From NCBI GenBank assembly GCA_021772615.1, contig JAJFLQ010000062.1, positions 1-64,000 on the forward strand: a DNA stretch of 64,000 bases, given 5' to 3'. The stretch is from Verrucomicrobiota bacterium (GTDB lineage Bacteria; Verrucomicrobiota; Lentisphaeria; JABSQK01; JAJFLO01). This document shows, in pieces, positions 52,819-62,299 of the stretch. The notes under the pieces are model-generated. The model made no database searches. It was not told the DNA's origin and saw nothing but the letters and a program-made list of their open reading frames with translations. Position 1 is the first letter of the stretch. Each line of letters begins with the position of its first letter. The position numbers and the translations under genes are program-made.

Positions 52819-53985
52819 ATGATGAAAACAGCGCGGTTGTCCATTGTCTGCATCGCCACATTCGTCCTGGTGTCGGCGGTTTTCGCTGATGACGATGGCC
52901 TCGACCTTATTACCGCCGTCAAGTCCGGCGACATCAACACCGTACGGCTATCGCTCGATCGCGGCGCGGCCGTTGACGGCGTTGACCAGCTCGGGGTCAC
53001 GGCATTGTGTCATGCCGTGCGTCGGGGGGAGTTAGCCATCGTCCAGCTATTGCTGGAGCGCGGTGCAGATGCCGGATTTCGAATCGGCGACGGCGGAATA
53101 ACGCCGTTGATGATTGCTGTGATCGGTGGTGATCTTGAAATTTGCCGACTTCTCGTGCGCGCCGGCGCCGACCCCAATGCCGCCAATCGCAAAGGCATGG
53201 CTGCATTGTTGTATGCGGTACGTGACGGACGCTACGAGATCGCTGAATTCCTGTTGGCAAACGGCGCCGATTCGGGCATTGCCGACAGCGACGGCGGCAC
53301 GCCGTTGATGATGTCGATATTGAACGGTGACGCTCGGCTCACGAAACACCTGCTCGCTCAACATGCACCGGTGGCCGGTCGGTCAAAACGGAAGGGCGCA
53401 ACCGCATTGATCCTTGCGGTAATGCTGGGCCAGGTGGACATTGTACCCGCCCTACTCGCTGCCGGTGCCGACGTGAATGTAGCCGACAATGTCGGCATGA
53501 CGCCGCTGGCATACGCTGCCGTAAACGGGAATCTCAACGCCATTCAGCTCTTGCTCGAACGCGGCGCAGATGTAAATATCGCGGATCACAATGGCATGAG
53601 CCCCTTGATGTACTGTCTTGCCGAAGGGTATTTGGCTGTGGCGACTGCCTTGTTGGATGCGCGTGCAGATGTAAATATTGCGACCACCGAAACGGGATTG
53701 ACGCCGATGATACTCGCAGCGCGTGTAACCGGCAGTCACGAGGTCACGGAAAGGATCGCCGCAGAGGTATCGAACGTTGATGAACCCGATCTGGTTGCTC
53801 GCACGCCGTTGATGCACGCAGCGTGGGCGGGCTGTGAGCAAAATGTTCGAATTTTGCTGGAACGTGGTGCCGATCAATCGCGGACGGACCGTGAGGGAAG
53901 GACAGCGCGCGACTACGCAGAGGATCAGAATCAAACGACGGTGCTCACGTATCTGACCGACCTGGAAAAACCCCTTGGCGAATGA
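52819..53985 (+). CDS. Exported ankyrin-repeat protein
   Basis: The 388-residue protein starts with a signal peptide (MMKTARLSIVCIATFVLVSA) and then about ten ankyrin repeats of 33 residues, for example GVTALCHAVRRGELAIVQLL, GMTPLAYAAVNGNLNAIQLL and GMSPLMYCLAEGYLAVATAL, with the LLERGADVN turns clearly periodic. Ankyrin repeats bind other proteins. A periplasmic or secreted location is indicated by the signal peptide; the partner is unknown. Confidence 0.88.
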   Translation: MMKTARLSIVCIATFVLVSAVFADDDGLDLITAVKSGDINTVRLSLDRGAAVDGVDQLGVTALCHAVRRGELAIVQLLLERGADAGFRIGDGGITPLMIAVIGGDLEICRLLVRAGADPNAANRKGMAALLYAVRDGRYEIAEFLLANGADSGIADSDGGTPLMMSILNGDARLTKHLLAQHAPVAGRSKRKGATALILAVMLGQVDIVPALLAAGADVNVADNVGMTPLAYAAVNGNLNAIQLLLERGADVNIADHNGMSPLMYCLAEGYLAVATALLDARADVNIATTETGLTPMILAARVTGSHEVTERIAAEVSNVDEPDLVARTPLMHAAWAGCEQNVRILLERGADQSRTDREGRTARDYAEDQNQTTVLTYLTDLEKPLGE

Positions 53986-54093
53986 TATGCCAGATTCATC
54001 CACCGGTGATTCCCAGCCACCGCCGCCGTCTCGGCAGATACTGCCCCGATACAGTCTCGTTCGCTTTAGGCTCGGACGACCTCCGCCAGACTT

Positions 54094-54477
54094 CTAGCGC
54101 GATCTCGCCAGGTTGACAGGTGACACTTGCCGTAATCTGGTGACGGTGCGATTCACGGTTCGGAACGGTAATTGGATGGATTTTCCGATCACTCGGCTCA
54201 CCGCGCGCAACCCACGATTGATATCGCGCATACCGCTGCGGGAACTTACGCCGGGGAGGACGGATGCAGCAGTTTTGACCGCGCCTTGTGGAATGTACAA
54301 TACATTTGTGGCGTCTCCGACAATGTGTACCACATCCCTTGCGGTGGCTGCGGCAACTGGAATGACTGCTTCGGCGGCGAATCCGATACCGCCCGTCGTC
54401 AAGTCCGTAGCAGACGCGGGAGACAAATGCAGCATGGTGAGTGAAAATACGAGCAGGGCGGGTGTATGTCTGGTCAC
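54094..54477 (-). CDS. Small exported protein of unknown function
   Basis: The 127-residue ORF starts at GTG 54477 with AGGAG about 10 bases upstream and encodes a signal peptide (TPALLVFSLTMLHLSPASA). The mature part has AEAVIPVAAATARDVVHIVG and a basic C-terminus (PFRTVNRTVTRLRQVSP). No family is recognised. The good start context and signal peptide make it likely real. It lies convergent to the ankyrin gene. Confidence 0.55.
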   Translation of the reverse strand: MTRHTPALLVFSLTMLHLSPASATDLTTGGIGFAAEAVIPVAAATARDVVHIVGDATNVLYIPQGAVKTAASVLPGVSSRSGMRDINRGLRAVSRVIGKSIQLPFRTVNRTVTRLRQVSPVNLARSR

Positions 54478-54594
54478 GTGGTGGCGGCTCCTAAACGTTG
54501 TGATCCGGACCGGGCGTATACAACGCGGTCACAAATGTAAACGTGCGCCGTCTGCCGGTTTTTTCAAGCCAACCGGAACCGATTTATCTATGGG

Positions 54595-55044
54595 TTAGAT
54601 TTTCTTCCGATCGTTCTTATTCTGTTCGTCGATCGTGCGTTTGAGAACCTTTTTCATTTCTTCGATGCGATCCGGAATCTTGCAAAATGACAGATCGCTG
54701 GTACGGGAAAGCATCACCGTCTTTGATGCGAAATCAGAATCATGCGATTCGTCGCCGGCTGCGTCACACTCCTCGGCTATGCGATCAAGACGCAACCGTA
54801 CCTTCTTCGGAATCTCATCCCTGTCCGTGCTGTTCGCGGTGTCTTTCATAGCAGTGGCATGGCATGTTGCAATATGTATTAGTCGTAAACGGCTTGCGGC
54901 AATCGATTTCTTGAGCAATTCAAGTGCCAATTCGCATGTGACTGGTGGAGATGAACGGTAAATTGCAGAAAAATAATCTAGTCGTTGCAGATTGTTTAGG
55001 CAAATTGTCCTGCTTTGTGCAAGCTCTGACGAACTATTGTCCAA
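54595..55044 (-). CDS. Hypothetical protein, start uncertain
   Basis: The frame encodes up to 149 residues, beginning at TTG 55044 with no visible ribosome-binding site. The C-terminal part is strongly helical and charged (RIEEMKKVLKRTIDEQNKND). No domain is recognised. It may be a real small protein with a different start, or a truncated relic. It lies upstream of and in the same direction as the exported small protein. Confidence 0.4.
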   Translation of the reverse strand: MDNSSSELAQSRTICLNNLQRLDYFSAIYRSSPPVTCELALELLKKSIAASRLRLIHIATCHATAMKDTANSTDRDEIPKKVRLRLDRIAEECDAAGDESHDSDFASKTVMLSRTSDLSFCKIPDRIEEMKKVLKRTIDEQNKNDRKKI

Positions 55045-55247
55045 TTATGACGACCATGGTAGACATGCCGGATACAGGAACTCCGAACCAGCGGCCCGAC
55101 AGCAATATGCGTCTCTTATCGAACTCTCCAGAATGACCGGCGCTCGCGCCCAGGAAAAAGATCCTGGTGGTTTTTGGGGCCGCGCATTCTCCCGTGGAAA
55201 CGTCCGCCTGTCGATAATCCGTCGCCGTGTCACAGCTCTGGGTAGGC

Positions 55248-56270
55248 TCAATTTCCGGTCAGACTAATTACAACCTTCCCGATATGCCGTTGGGCCTTGA
55301 GATGCGCATATGCAGCGGTCGTCTGGTCAAAAGGAAATACGCGGTCGATCCACGGCCGGACCGTGGCAGACTCGGCGGCACGCACGAACTGGCGCAATTC
55401 CTGTGCCGACTCCATCAGAATACCCCGAATCGTGATCTGTCGCATTAGAATATCAATTGTGCTTATGGTGCTTTCGACGCCGTCAAGTACACCGATGAGC
55501 CCGACTCTTCCATATGGGGCGCAGGCTGCAATTGATCCTGCAAGGGTCGTTCCGCCTGCCACATCCACGACGACATCGACACCGCGGCCGCCCGTAATTT
55601 CCCGAACCTTCTGCGGCCATTTCGGATCTTTATAATCCACGGCCGCATCGATGTTGACCTTTTCCTTGATAATATCGACCTTCGCCGGTGAGGACGATGT
55701 TATGACGGTGCGAGCGCCATACATGGAGGCAATTTGTGCGCCGAACAGGGACACGCCGCCGGTTCCGTGGAGTAAGACCCACGAACCGGGTTGTATGCGG
55801 CCATGAGTGACGAGAGCGGACCAAGCGGTAAGGCCGGCGATCGTAAAGGTCGACGCCTCATTCTCGGACAAATAGTCGGGTACGCGTACCAGGGATGCGG
55901 CCGGGTAATTCACTTGTTCGGCCAAGACCCCGTCGACACCTGCGCCGCCGACAAATGTGCCGGCCCATTCAGGTCGTAATTGGCCGGCAGGCCAATTACG
56001 AAAGGGCGCATTGAGTACCCTGTCGCCGGCCTCGAAACCGATCACGTCCCTGCCGACCGTAGTGATCGTACCGCACATGTCTGAGCCCGCGATAATCGGT
56101 GTCTCCATAACGCCGCTGTAACGCCCGTCGGCGACCATGATGTCCCTGTAATTCAGTGAAATTGATGCGACATCAACCGACACCTCACCCGGTGCGGGCG
56201 GGCCGGGTGTCGGCCGGTCACATTGTTGCAGGTTTTCAAGGCCTGTGCCATCTACTGTAAAACATTTCAT
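55248..56270 (-). CDS. Zinc-type/quinone-oxidoreductase-like MDR dehydrogenase
   Basis: The 340-residue protein is a medium-chain dehydrogenase: SLNYRDIMVADGRY, IIAGSDMCGTITTVGRDVIG, FEAGDRV, then the NADPH fold VLLHGTGGVSLFGAQIASMY and ITGGRGVDVVVDVAGG. It lacks the structural-zinc cysteine cluster, so it belongs to the zinc-independent quinone-oxidoreductase/crotonyl-reductase-like branch. ATG 56270 has AGGAG 8 bases upstream. Substrate unknown. Confidence 0.88.
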   Translation of the reverse strand: MKCFTVDGTGLENLQQCDRPTPGPPAPGEVSVDVASISLNYRDIMVADGRYSGVMETPIIAGSDMCGTITTVGRDVIGFEAGDRVLNAPFRNWPAGQLRPEWAGTFVGGAGVDGVLAEQVNYPAASLVRVPDYLSENEASTFTIAGLTAWSALVTHGRIQPGSWVLLHGTGGVSLFGAQIASMYGARTVITSSSPAKVDIIKEKVNIDAAVDYKDPKWPQKVREITGGRGVDVVVDVAGGTTLAGSIAACAPYGRVGLIGVLDGVESTISTIDILMRQITIRGILMESAQELRQFVRAAESATVRPWIDRVFPFDQTTAAYAHLKAQRHIGKVVISLTGN

Positions 56271-56718
56271 GTTGCGATCTCCTGTGATTATCGTGTTACT
56301 CAAAACGGCATAGCACTGTCGGCAGTACTTTTTCGCGGGAGTGTTTCTCCGCTCGGCTGCAGTGTGCCGCGTGCACCAGACGGTAGTCAGACCTATTTCA
56401 AAAAGGCCGCTGAAGCTGTGCATTAACGGCCGTAAGGTAGCTTTGTCCGCTACAATGCGGTGTCCGAGTAGCAGCCATGCCGGTTGCGCGGACAAATTTG
56501 CCTATGCTACAGAGATATCTTCAAACAAGCTCTAGCCTGAATTAGTCAGGCTGCTAGTTGGTTACGCCACGCGTTTAGCGTCACAGACGGAGATGCGCAA
56601 GGATGGGGCAGGCTAAATGTCGATGAACTACCTGTTTTTTCAACTGACTTTCGGCTAGTTTGTGAGCAGACATCGTTTATTGCTCAATTATTCTGTTTTT
56701 TACTGAAAGAAACCCGTC
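56271..56718. other. Intergenic region between MDR dehydrogenase and membrane protein genes
   Basis: No gene was found. A 7-bp inverted repeat, AGCCTGA and TCAGGCT (56534-56540 and 56546-56552) with a five-base loop, forms a hairpin without a T-run. It could be an operator for one of the divergent neighbours. The rest shows only short unrelated frames. Confidence 0.4.
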
Positions 56719-57414
56719 ATGAACGCATTCTGGCCTTTATCAGGTGTAGCATTCTTTTTGTTTCGACCTCACCTGTGGAAAGCCGTTGTTCTGGCCAGTC
56801 TTCTCGGCAATATCGGCATCAGTGTTATCGCGCTGGCCCTAATGTTGCATTCTTGGCCGGAAGGCGGGGTGAGATCGGTGTCGGCTGCAGTGGATGTCGC
56901 GTGGCGGTGGCTGATGGGGCTCGCCGGTGCGTTGCTCCTCTTCGCCCCAATCATGAAGGGGCGCGCCGGCCGGGCGGTTCTTCGGCCTGTACTCTGCGAA
57001 GTGGGGCACGACGCCGGAAGCGGCATCAAGGTTCGCGGCCTGTTTCGTCAATCGGCATATCTCGTGCGTACCATCCCGCTGCGATGTGTATGGATTGCAA
57101 TTGTTTACAAAGCTCACGGCTGCTATCCGCTGCTCGGCGTAGTGTTCGGCATGTGGGGCATCGGCCATCTTGTCGTTCTGGACGCTTGTGACCAGGTTTT
57201 CATCCTCCTTGGCGTACCGCGAAAGACGAGGATGAGTCTGCTTGATGAACGATGTGCCGAAATGGTGTTGGCAGGAGCTGTTGCGGGCGTGACTCTGCTG
57301 GTTCTGGGTATGACAGGGGTCGGCTGGCTGATCTGGGCGCCAGGATGCTTTTGCGGGGCTGCGCTCTGGGTTGTCAGCTGGCTGCAATGCGACATGTATC
57401 AACGATCTTCATGA
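56719..57414 (+). CDS. Membrane protein of unknown function
   Basis: The 231-residue protein has about five hydrophobic segments (near residues 6-13, 22-43, 63-78, 128-155 and 183-222). A loop with KVRGLFRQSAYLVRTIPLRC lies between. Repeated insertion of small hydrophobic helices recalls EI24-type proteins, but the similarity is not good enough to name. No signal peptide or partner gene is obvious. The coding frame is long with normal codon use. Confidence 0.6.
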   Translation: MNAFWPLSGVAFFLFRPHLWKAVVLASLLGNIGISVIALALMLHSWPEGGVRSVSAAVDVAWRWLMGLAGALLLFAPIMKGRAGRAVLRPVLCEVGHDAGSGIKVRGLFRQSAYLVRTIPLRCVWIAIVYKAHGCYPLLGVVFGMWGIGHLVVLDACDQVFILLGVPRKTRMSLLDERCAEMVLAGAVAGVTLLVLGMTGVGWLIWAPGCFCGAALWVVSWLQCDMYQRSS

Positions 57415-57462
57415 CACAAATCGTTCGGCACCGTCCTCGACCGACCGCTCGCTTTGGCGCGT

Positions 57463-58086
57463 TCAGTTGGAGAAGCGCAGGCGTTTGGGCATGGCAGATT
57501 GACCGGCCGCAGCTGCCAGCTCGTTCAGGTTGAGGCATGTAGGATGTGAGAAATCGATGCGCTTTTCGAAGCCGAGCCTGCTCGCCACGGCTTGAAAACC
57601 GATATTCGAGTCGGCAAGCGCGCTTGCCGGCGGCTCAGCCATCTCCTCGTCGGCAGTGCGCGCGTGTTCCTGTGCCTCACTGGGGTCGGCAACCTGTGCG
57701 TGGAGGTCGGTAGTACTGTGTTGGGCCGATTCCGCGATTTGCGTGGTGTTGTGCTCGTGGCGTTGGTCGATCTCGGGTGTCGCAGTTGTGTGCGCCACGG
57801 GCTGTACACCGGCATCGGCAGGGTTTTGCGGTGCCGAGCAGGCGGAATTTCGGTCCGCTCGCCGCGCGGTTACCAGAAATTTGCCGGGAAAGCCGTCAAC
57901 CCGTCGAAGTCGCTTGAAGGAAAGTGGCAGCCCGAGAAGTTTCGGAACATCATCTGCATTGTACAGACTCACGATCAATTGGCGACCGCGTTTTTCGATC
58001 GCAAAGGCATCCTTTTCCAGATTCGTCATCAATGATTTTAATTCGGTTTTCGTCATATGCATTACAGTATTCATCATGGTCATCAC
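57463..58086 (-). CDS. Hypothetical protein with acidic, low-complexity middle region
   Basis: The 207-residue frame begins with a methionine-rich leader; ATG 58086 is the first of several possible starts. An ordered N-terminal part (MTKTELKSLMTNLEKDAFAI, VSLYNADDVPKLLGLPLSFK, VDGFPGKFLVTAR) is followed by a His/Glu/Gln-rich disordered middle and a short end (LNELAAAAGQSAMPKRLRFS). It looks like a small regulatory or binding domain with a linker. No family recognised. It is convergent with the membrane protein gene. Confidence 0.5.
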   Translation of the reverse strand: MMTMMNTVMHMTKTELKSLMTNLEKDAFAIEKRGRQLIVSLYNADDVPKLLGLPLSFKRLRRVDGFPGKFLVTARRADRNSACSAPQNPADAGVQPVAHTTATPEIDQRHEHNTTQIAESAQHSTTDLHAQVADPSEAQEHARTADEEMAEPPASALADSNIGFQAVASRLGFEKRIDFSHPTCLNLNELAAAAGQSAMPKRLRFSN

Positions 58087-58420
58087 TCGCGTTAGTAGAT
58101 TCAGTATTGTCGAAAATTCAATTTATTCTATCATGATCGCCGGGCGATCGCTTTTTAGTAGAATGTTCTGAGCCAATATTTTGATTATTTATGTATGTGC
58201 TTTATTTTGAGTTTCTTGTGATTTCCCCATTTGTGTTTATTCATGGTGACTGGAAGCATTGTTGTATCAAAATGCAGGCGTTGTATGGCGTTTGGACTCA
58301 AAACGAAGCCGTCGGGTAGATCGCGGCCAGCGCGTCCGCAGGTTACGGCAAGCAGGCGGTGTTCTCTATTGCAGAAATGTTGGATCCCGGGTATCTTTGC
58401 GCATAAGAAAGGCTTCTGAT
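58087..58420. other. Intergenic region upstream of pdxH
   Basis: No gene is evident. A 6-bp stem, GATCGC and GCGATC (58135-58149) followed by GCTTTTTAG, looks like an intrinsic terminator on the plus strand, but no plus-strand gene ends just before it. It may instead sit in the 5' leader of the minus-strand hypothetical gene or act on pdxH leader transcripts. Confidence 0.35.
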
Positions 58421-59062
58421 ATGGTCGATCACACACAACTCCGTAGAAACTACAGTATCGGTGCGCTCAATGAAGACGAGGTTGCTGCGCATCCGATGGA
58501 TCAGTTTGGCGACTGGTTCGATACAGCCGTCAGCTCCAAATTGCTGGAGCCTAATGCGATGACACTCGCTACAGTCCGTAGCGATGGGCGGCCCGCGGCC
58601 AGGATGGTTCTGCTTAAGGGTTTTGACGTGCGGGGTTTTGTTTTTTATACCAGCTATGCCGGTTGTAAGGCCGCAGAGATCGCAGCGAATCCAAGCGGCT
58701 GTCTTGTGTTCTGGTGGGATCGCTGTGAGCGGCAAGTACGTGTTGAAGGGACTATTTCGCGCGTCGCCGCTGCGACATCGGATGCATACTTCGAGACGCG
58801 GAGTCGTGGCAGCCAGATCTCTGTCTGGAGTTCGCGCCAGAGTGAGGTCGTCCCCGACCGCGCGTCAGTTGAGCGGGCGGTTGAGGAGGTCACCCGTCGT
58901 TTCGACGGGGAAGCGATCACGCGCCCGGATTCCTGGGGCGGATACCGTCTCGAACCGAATGCCGTGGAATTCTGGCAGGGACGCGAAAACCGTTTGCACG
59001 ACCGCATTCTTTATCAGTTTACTGCCGACGAAACATGGTCGATCAGCCGCCTGTCGCCCTAG
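58421..59062 (+). CDS. pdxH: Pyridoxamine 5'-phosphate oxidase
   Basis: The 213-residue protein has the normal PdxH length and motifs: MTLATVRSDGRPAARMVLLK, GFDVRGFVFYTSYAG, NPSGCLVFWWDRCERQVRVE, SVWSSRQSEVV and VEFWQGRENRLHDRI. It oxidises pyridoxine or pyridoxamine phosphate to pyridoxal phosphate using FMN and oxygen, so the organism meets oxygen. ATG 58421 was chosen over a longer frame; AAAGG lies about 10 bases upstream. Confidence 0.95.
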   Translation: MVDHTQLRRNYSIGALNEDEVAAHPMDQFGDWFDTAVSSKLLEPNAMTLATVRSDGRPAARMVLLKGFDVRGFVFYTSYAGCKAAEIAANPSGCLVFWWDRCERQVRVEGTISRVAAATSDAYFETRSRGSQISVWSSRQSEVVPDRASVERAVEEVTRRFDGEAITRPDSWGGYRLEPNAVEFWQGRENRLHDRILYQFTADETWSISRLSP

Positions 59063-59287
59063 CCGCCTGTCGGATTTCGGCCGAATCTACTACGGAATTG
59101 ATAACATCGGCGCATCTTCGCCCGAATTTTCGTTGAAGTTGTCCATTATTCGGCTCAATTCGTGAAAAGACGCCCTCGATTTCTCAGGTTTCTCGCTACT
59201 CCGTTGTTTTTCGACCGGTGTCTAGACAGCTGTCGAACGTCGCAGTGCTCCGTACACGCTCGCGGCGCTTCAGGCGCGTACGGCCGA

Positions 59288-60850
59288 CTACCTGTCGCGA
59301 TTTTCCAATTCTACGCGTTGCAGCAGCTCGTTGAGTTCATCTGCCATCGCCGTAAGATTACCGACCACACCGCGCGTTTGATTGATGGAGTCGACACACT
59401 TTTGTATGGCTTTCTCAATATCCTTTAGCGTGTCAAGTACACCCGTCGTGGCCGACTGTTGATTCCGGGTCGAAAGCGAGATCTGCCGCGCCGCATCATT
59501 TGTCGAGAGCGATCCGGCGACGAGATTATTGAGTTCGCTGAGTGTTTGTCCGGCCAGATCGGCACCCTCTTTTATTCTGAACGAACCACGTTCTGACGCG
59601 ATCACGAGATGATTTATCGCTTCCTGTATCTCTTCGACAATAGTCTCGATATCGCCCGTCGATGCGGTGACATTCTCCGCCAGTTGCCGAATCTCCACAG
59701 CGACCACTTCAAATCGCTTTCCGGCCGCGCCGGCGCCGACAGCTTCAATCGATGCATTGAAGGCGATCAACCGGGTGCGGTCCGCGATATTATTGATCAT
59801 CTCCATAATTCGCCCGATTTCCTTGGACTTCGTGCCCAATGCCACGATTTCATTGGTACTCGCCTTGCTGTCGGCAATGATCTCTTCCATCTTTCCGGTG
59901 AGCGTCTCAATGGCATCCAACCCCCGTTTGGACTGCTCGAGTGCCTTTCCTGCGATGTCGGCGACGGATTGTGAATTCTGCGCGATCTGTGCCGACGACA
60001 CCGCCAGCTCCGCGAGCGTTCCGGTGATATTGCTGATCGCATGAGACTGCTCTCCGGCGATGCCGGCCTGACGTTCGATCGATGAGGAAATCTCGCCCGA
60101 GGCGCTACTTAACGTTTTCGCAGACCGGGTGATCGCACCGATTTGTTTGCCGATGGACGATGTGATGTTGTGCACCATACGGTTAAATTCGTGTTCGAGC
60201 TGGCCGAGTTCGTCGGACGTACGCACATCCAGCGTGACATTCTTCCTGCCGTAGGCAAGTGCCGATGTTGCCTGCGTCAATTCCAGTATCGGCCGGGTTA
60301 TCAACTCGCTCAGGCCGAAGGAAACGGCAATGCCAATCGCCATGATCGCGGCGCAGATATACACCGTCGTACGCCGATTGTTGCGGATGGTCTCGTTGAC
60401 TCTTACCAAAGAATATCCCAGGATCACCTGCCCGAAATGCCTGTCTTGGTAATCGACCGGTGCGGCTACGAAGAGATTGTCGCCGATCTCGGATGTGGCG
60501 TATGCCGCGGTTATCTGCCCGGGGTTGATCACGAGACTGCCGGGATTGTATGCCGCAAGCTCAGATTGCTCGTCGTCCAGAAGCACGATGTAGACGACGC
60601 GTGCGTCTTTTTTTGCCCATTCGAACGCCTCTTTGATCGCCCAAGGATTGTCGGTGCCGAGATAGATTCCGGCACCGAGCGCAACCATGTCGGCCATCCC
60701 GCGGACCTTGTTTTCTATGGTCTCAATGAGTTGCTTTTTCTGCACAGCAGGATAGTATTGCAGAATAAAAATTGAGATGCATGCCAGCAATCCGGTCGTG
60801 GACAGGATGAAGCGTGTTCGTATTGATAAGCTTGAAAGAAAGCGTAACAT
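59288..60850 (-). CDS. Methyl-accepting chemotaxis-like protein with divergent tip
   Basis: The 520-residue protein has a first helix (about 15-31), a periplasmic sensor of about 135 residues, a second helix (about 165-185), a HAMP domain (LITRPILELTQATSALAYG) and a coiled-coil signalling part. The hairpin tip reads DRTRLIAFNASIEAVGAGAA: compared with E. coli Tsr, Gln374, Asn376, Arg388 and Glu391 are replaced, while Asn381 and Glu385 remain. CheA/CheW coupling may therefore be altered. AAAGG lies about 7 bases before the ATG, which overlaps the divergent porin start codon. No che genes are nearby. Confidence 0.88.
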   Translation of the reverse strand: MLRFLSSLSIRTRFILSTTGLLACISIFILQYYPAVQKKQLIETIENKVRGMADMVALGAGIYLGTDNPWAIKEAFEWAKKDARVVYIVLLDDEQSELAAYNPGSLVINPGQITAAYATSEIGDNLFVAAPVDYQDRHFGQVILGYSLVRVNETIRNNRRTTVYICAAIMAIGIAVSFGLSELITRPILELTQATSALAYGRKNVTLDVRTSDELGQLEHEFNRMVHNITSSIGKQIGAITRSAKTLSSASGEISSSIERQAGIAGEQSHAISNITGTLAELAVSSAQIAQNSQSVADIAGKALEQSKRGLDAIETLTGKMEEIIADSKASTNEIVALGTKSKEIGRIMEMINNIADRTRLIAFNASIEAVGAGAAGKRFEVVAVEIRQLAENVTASTGDIETIVEEIQEAINHLVIASERGSFRIKEGADLAGQTLSELNNLVAGSLSTNDAARQISLSTRNQQSATTGVLDTLKDIEKAIQKCVDSINQTRGVVGNLTAMADELNELLQRVELENRDR

Positions 60851-62159
60851 GAATCGCCTTTGCTACAAAGTTGATTTGAACTCTACTCTTTATTTTCGAA
60901 TTTGCATCTTCGCCGGTTTCATTCTGCCGTTGTTTGCGGTATTCGGACAGGACTCTGACCTTTCCGAGCTTAAGCATCAGATCCGGCAATTGATGCAGGA
61001 AAATCAGGAGTTGCGTGATCGCCTTGATCGCCAAAGCGGTCATCTCTCGGAAATGCAACAGCGCCTTTCGACACTTGAATCAACGGCGTCAGACGCAGCC
61101 TCCTACGCTGTCGCTGTGCCATTTCAATCCGAACCCGAGCTCGGCTCTGGATTACGTATACCGAAAGCACGAATACACGGGTTTGCCGATCTCAGCTACC
61201 GTGTGCAAGATGTAGGCGGCATGAGTTCCAGCACATTCGCCCTCGGCGACCTGGATCTGTTCATGACGTCGGAATTGTCTGACAATGTCAGCTTTCTCCT
61301 TGAAGCCGATTTCGCCGGCAATACAGAGGACAACTCGGCGAAACTCACACTCCAGCGCGTGGTATTACGTTATGCGATTACCGATGCGTTGAACATCAAG
61401 ATCGGACGCACTCATACTCCCCTCGGGTATTGGAATCAGAATTTCCACCACGGCTTCTGGTTGCACACCCCGGCAACACGGCCTGAAATTTACAAATTCG
61501 AGCGTGATGGCGGTGCACTTCCCGTCCACGCATTCGGCTTGAGCCTGTTAGGCGAAATACATACCGGAATTGGGGTGCTCGGATACGATTTCGGTATGTA
61601 CAACGGTCGCGGAGATGTGCGCACCGAGGTTCAGCACGGGCAGGACAAAAATGATCATAAGGCGTTGAATCTTCTCTTGTTCGCGAGTCCGGCGGCATTG
61701 CCGGGCGTACAGCTTGGCTTTGACGTATACTGGGATAAGATCCCCGGCAATCCGGATGCGTCCTTGCCGGGCGGTGGTCCGCGAGCGTCGGGCATCGACG
61801 AATTAATTATCGGTGGGTTCCTTGTTTACGAGGGCGAGAATCTGGAATTGGCCGCAGAGGTATTCGGCATCGAGCATGAAGATCATACGTCCGGTAAGAA
61901 ATTCGAAACACTGGGGCTCTATATCCAGGCCGGCTACACTATCGATAAACTCACGCCGTACTACCGTTACGACTACGTGGACTACGGCGACGGAGATCCG
62001 TTTTTCGCCGATATTGATGTCGACAGCAGAAAACATACAGTCGGCGTGCGCTGGGACGTTTTTACCTGGAACGCGCTCAAGCTTGAGTACGGATACAACG
62101 ACCGCCAGCAAGCCGGTGATGTTCAATCACTGATACTGAATTCGTCGTTTGCGTTCTAA
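60849..62159 (+). CDS. Outer-membrane porin, phosphate-selective OprO/OprP-like
   Basis: The 436-residue protein has a hydrophobic signal segment (about 14-32, ending AVFGQ), a coiled coil (about 35-72; LKHQIRQLMQENQELRDRLD) and a long beta-barrel ending in Phe (LILNSSFAF). Barrel motifs such as VLRYAITDALNIKIGRTHTP and GYWNQNFHHGFWLHTPA are typical of OprO/P-like porins. ATG 60849 shares two bases with the start codon of the divergent chemoreceptor gene. An earlier in-frame ATG (60807) would lengthen the signal region. Substrate may be phosphate or another anion. Confidence 0.85.
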   Translation: MNRLCYKVDLNSTLYFRICIFAGFILPLFAVFGQDSDLSELKHQIRQLMQENQELRDRLDRQSGHLSEMQQRLSTLESTASDAASYAVAVPFQSEPELGSGLRIPKARIHGFADLSYRVQDVGGMSSSTFALGDLDLFMTSELSDNVSFLLEADFAGNTEDNSAKLTLQRVVLRYAITDALNIKIGRTHTPLGYWNQNFHHGFWLHTPATRPEIYKFERDGGALPVHAFGLSLLGEIHTGIGVLGYDFGMYNGRGDVRTEVQHGQDKNDHKALNLLLFASPAALPGVQLGFDVYWDKIPGNPDASLPGGGPRASGIDELIIGGFLVYEGENLELAAEVFGIEHEDHTSGKKFETLGLYIQAGYTIDKLTPYYRYDYVDYGDGDPFFADIDVDSRKHTVGVRWDVFTWNALKLEYGYNDRQQAGDVQSLILNSSFAF

Positions 62160-62299
62160 TCTGATACCGCCGTGAGACAGACGGCGATTTTATGACGTTG
62201 AAGCAATATCCAGCCTGGATTCCTTCGGTAGCAGGGAAAATGATAAGAACGACAATATTCGGATTCGCTGAAACCAGCGCATATGCCGCCGATCCGGAC

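Noticed and set aside
58135..58158. Stem plus T-run as an intrinsic terminator on the plus strand
   Set aside because: No plus-strand gene ends near it; it is mentioned in the intergenic entry but not called as a terminator.
57592..58171. Plus-strand frames of 147 and 171 codons opposite the hypothetical gene at 57463-58086
   Set aside because: Cys/Gly/Arg-rich shadow frames. The minus-strand protein has a protein-like ordered N-terminal region, so it was preferred.
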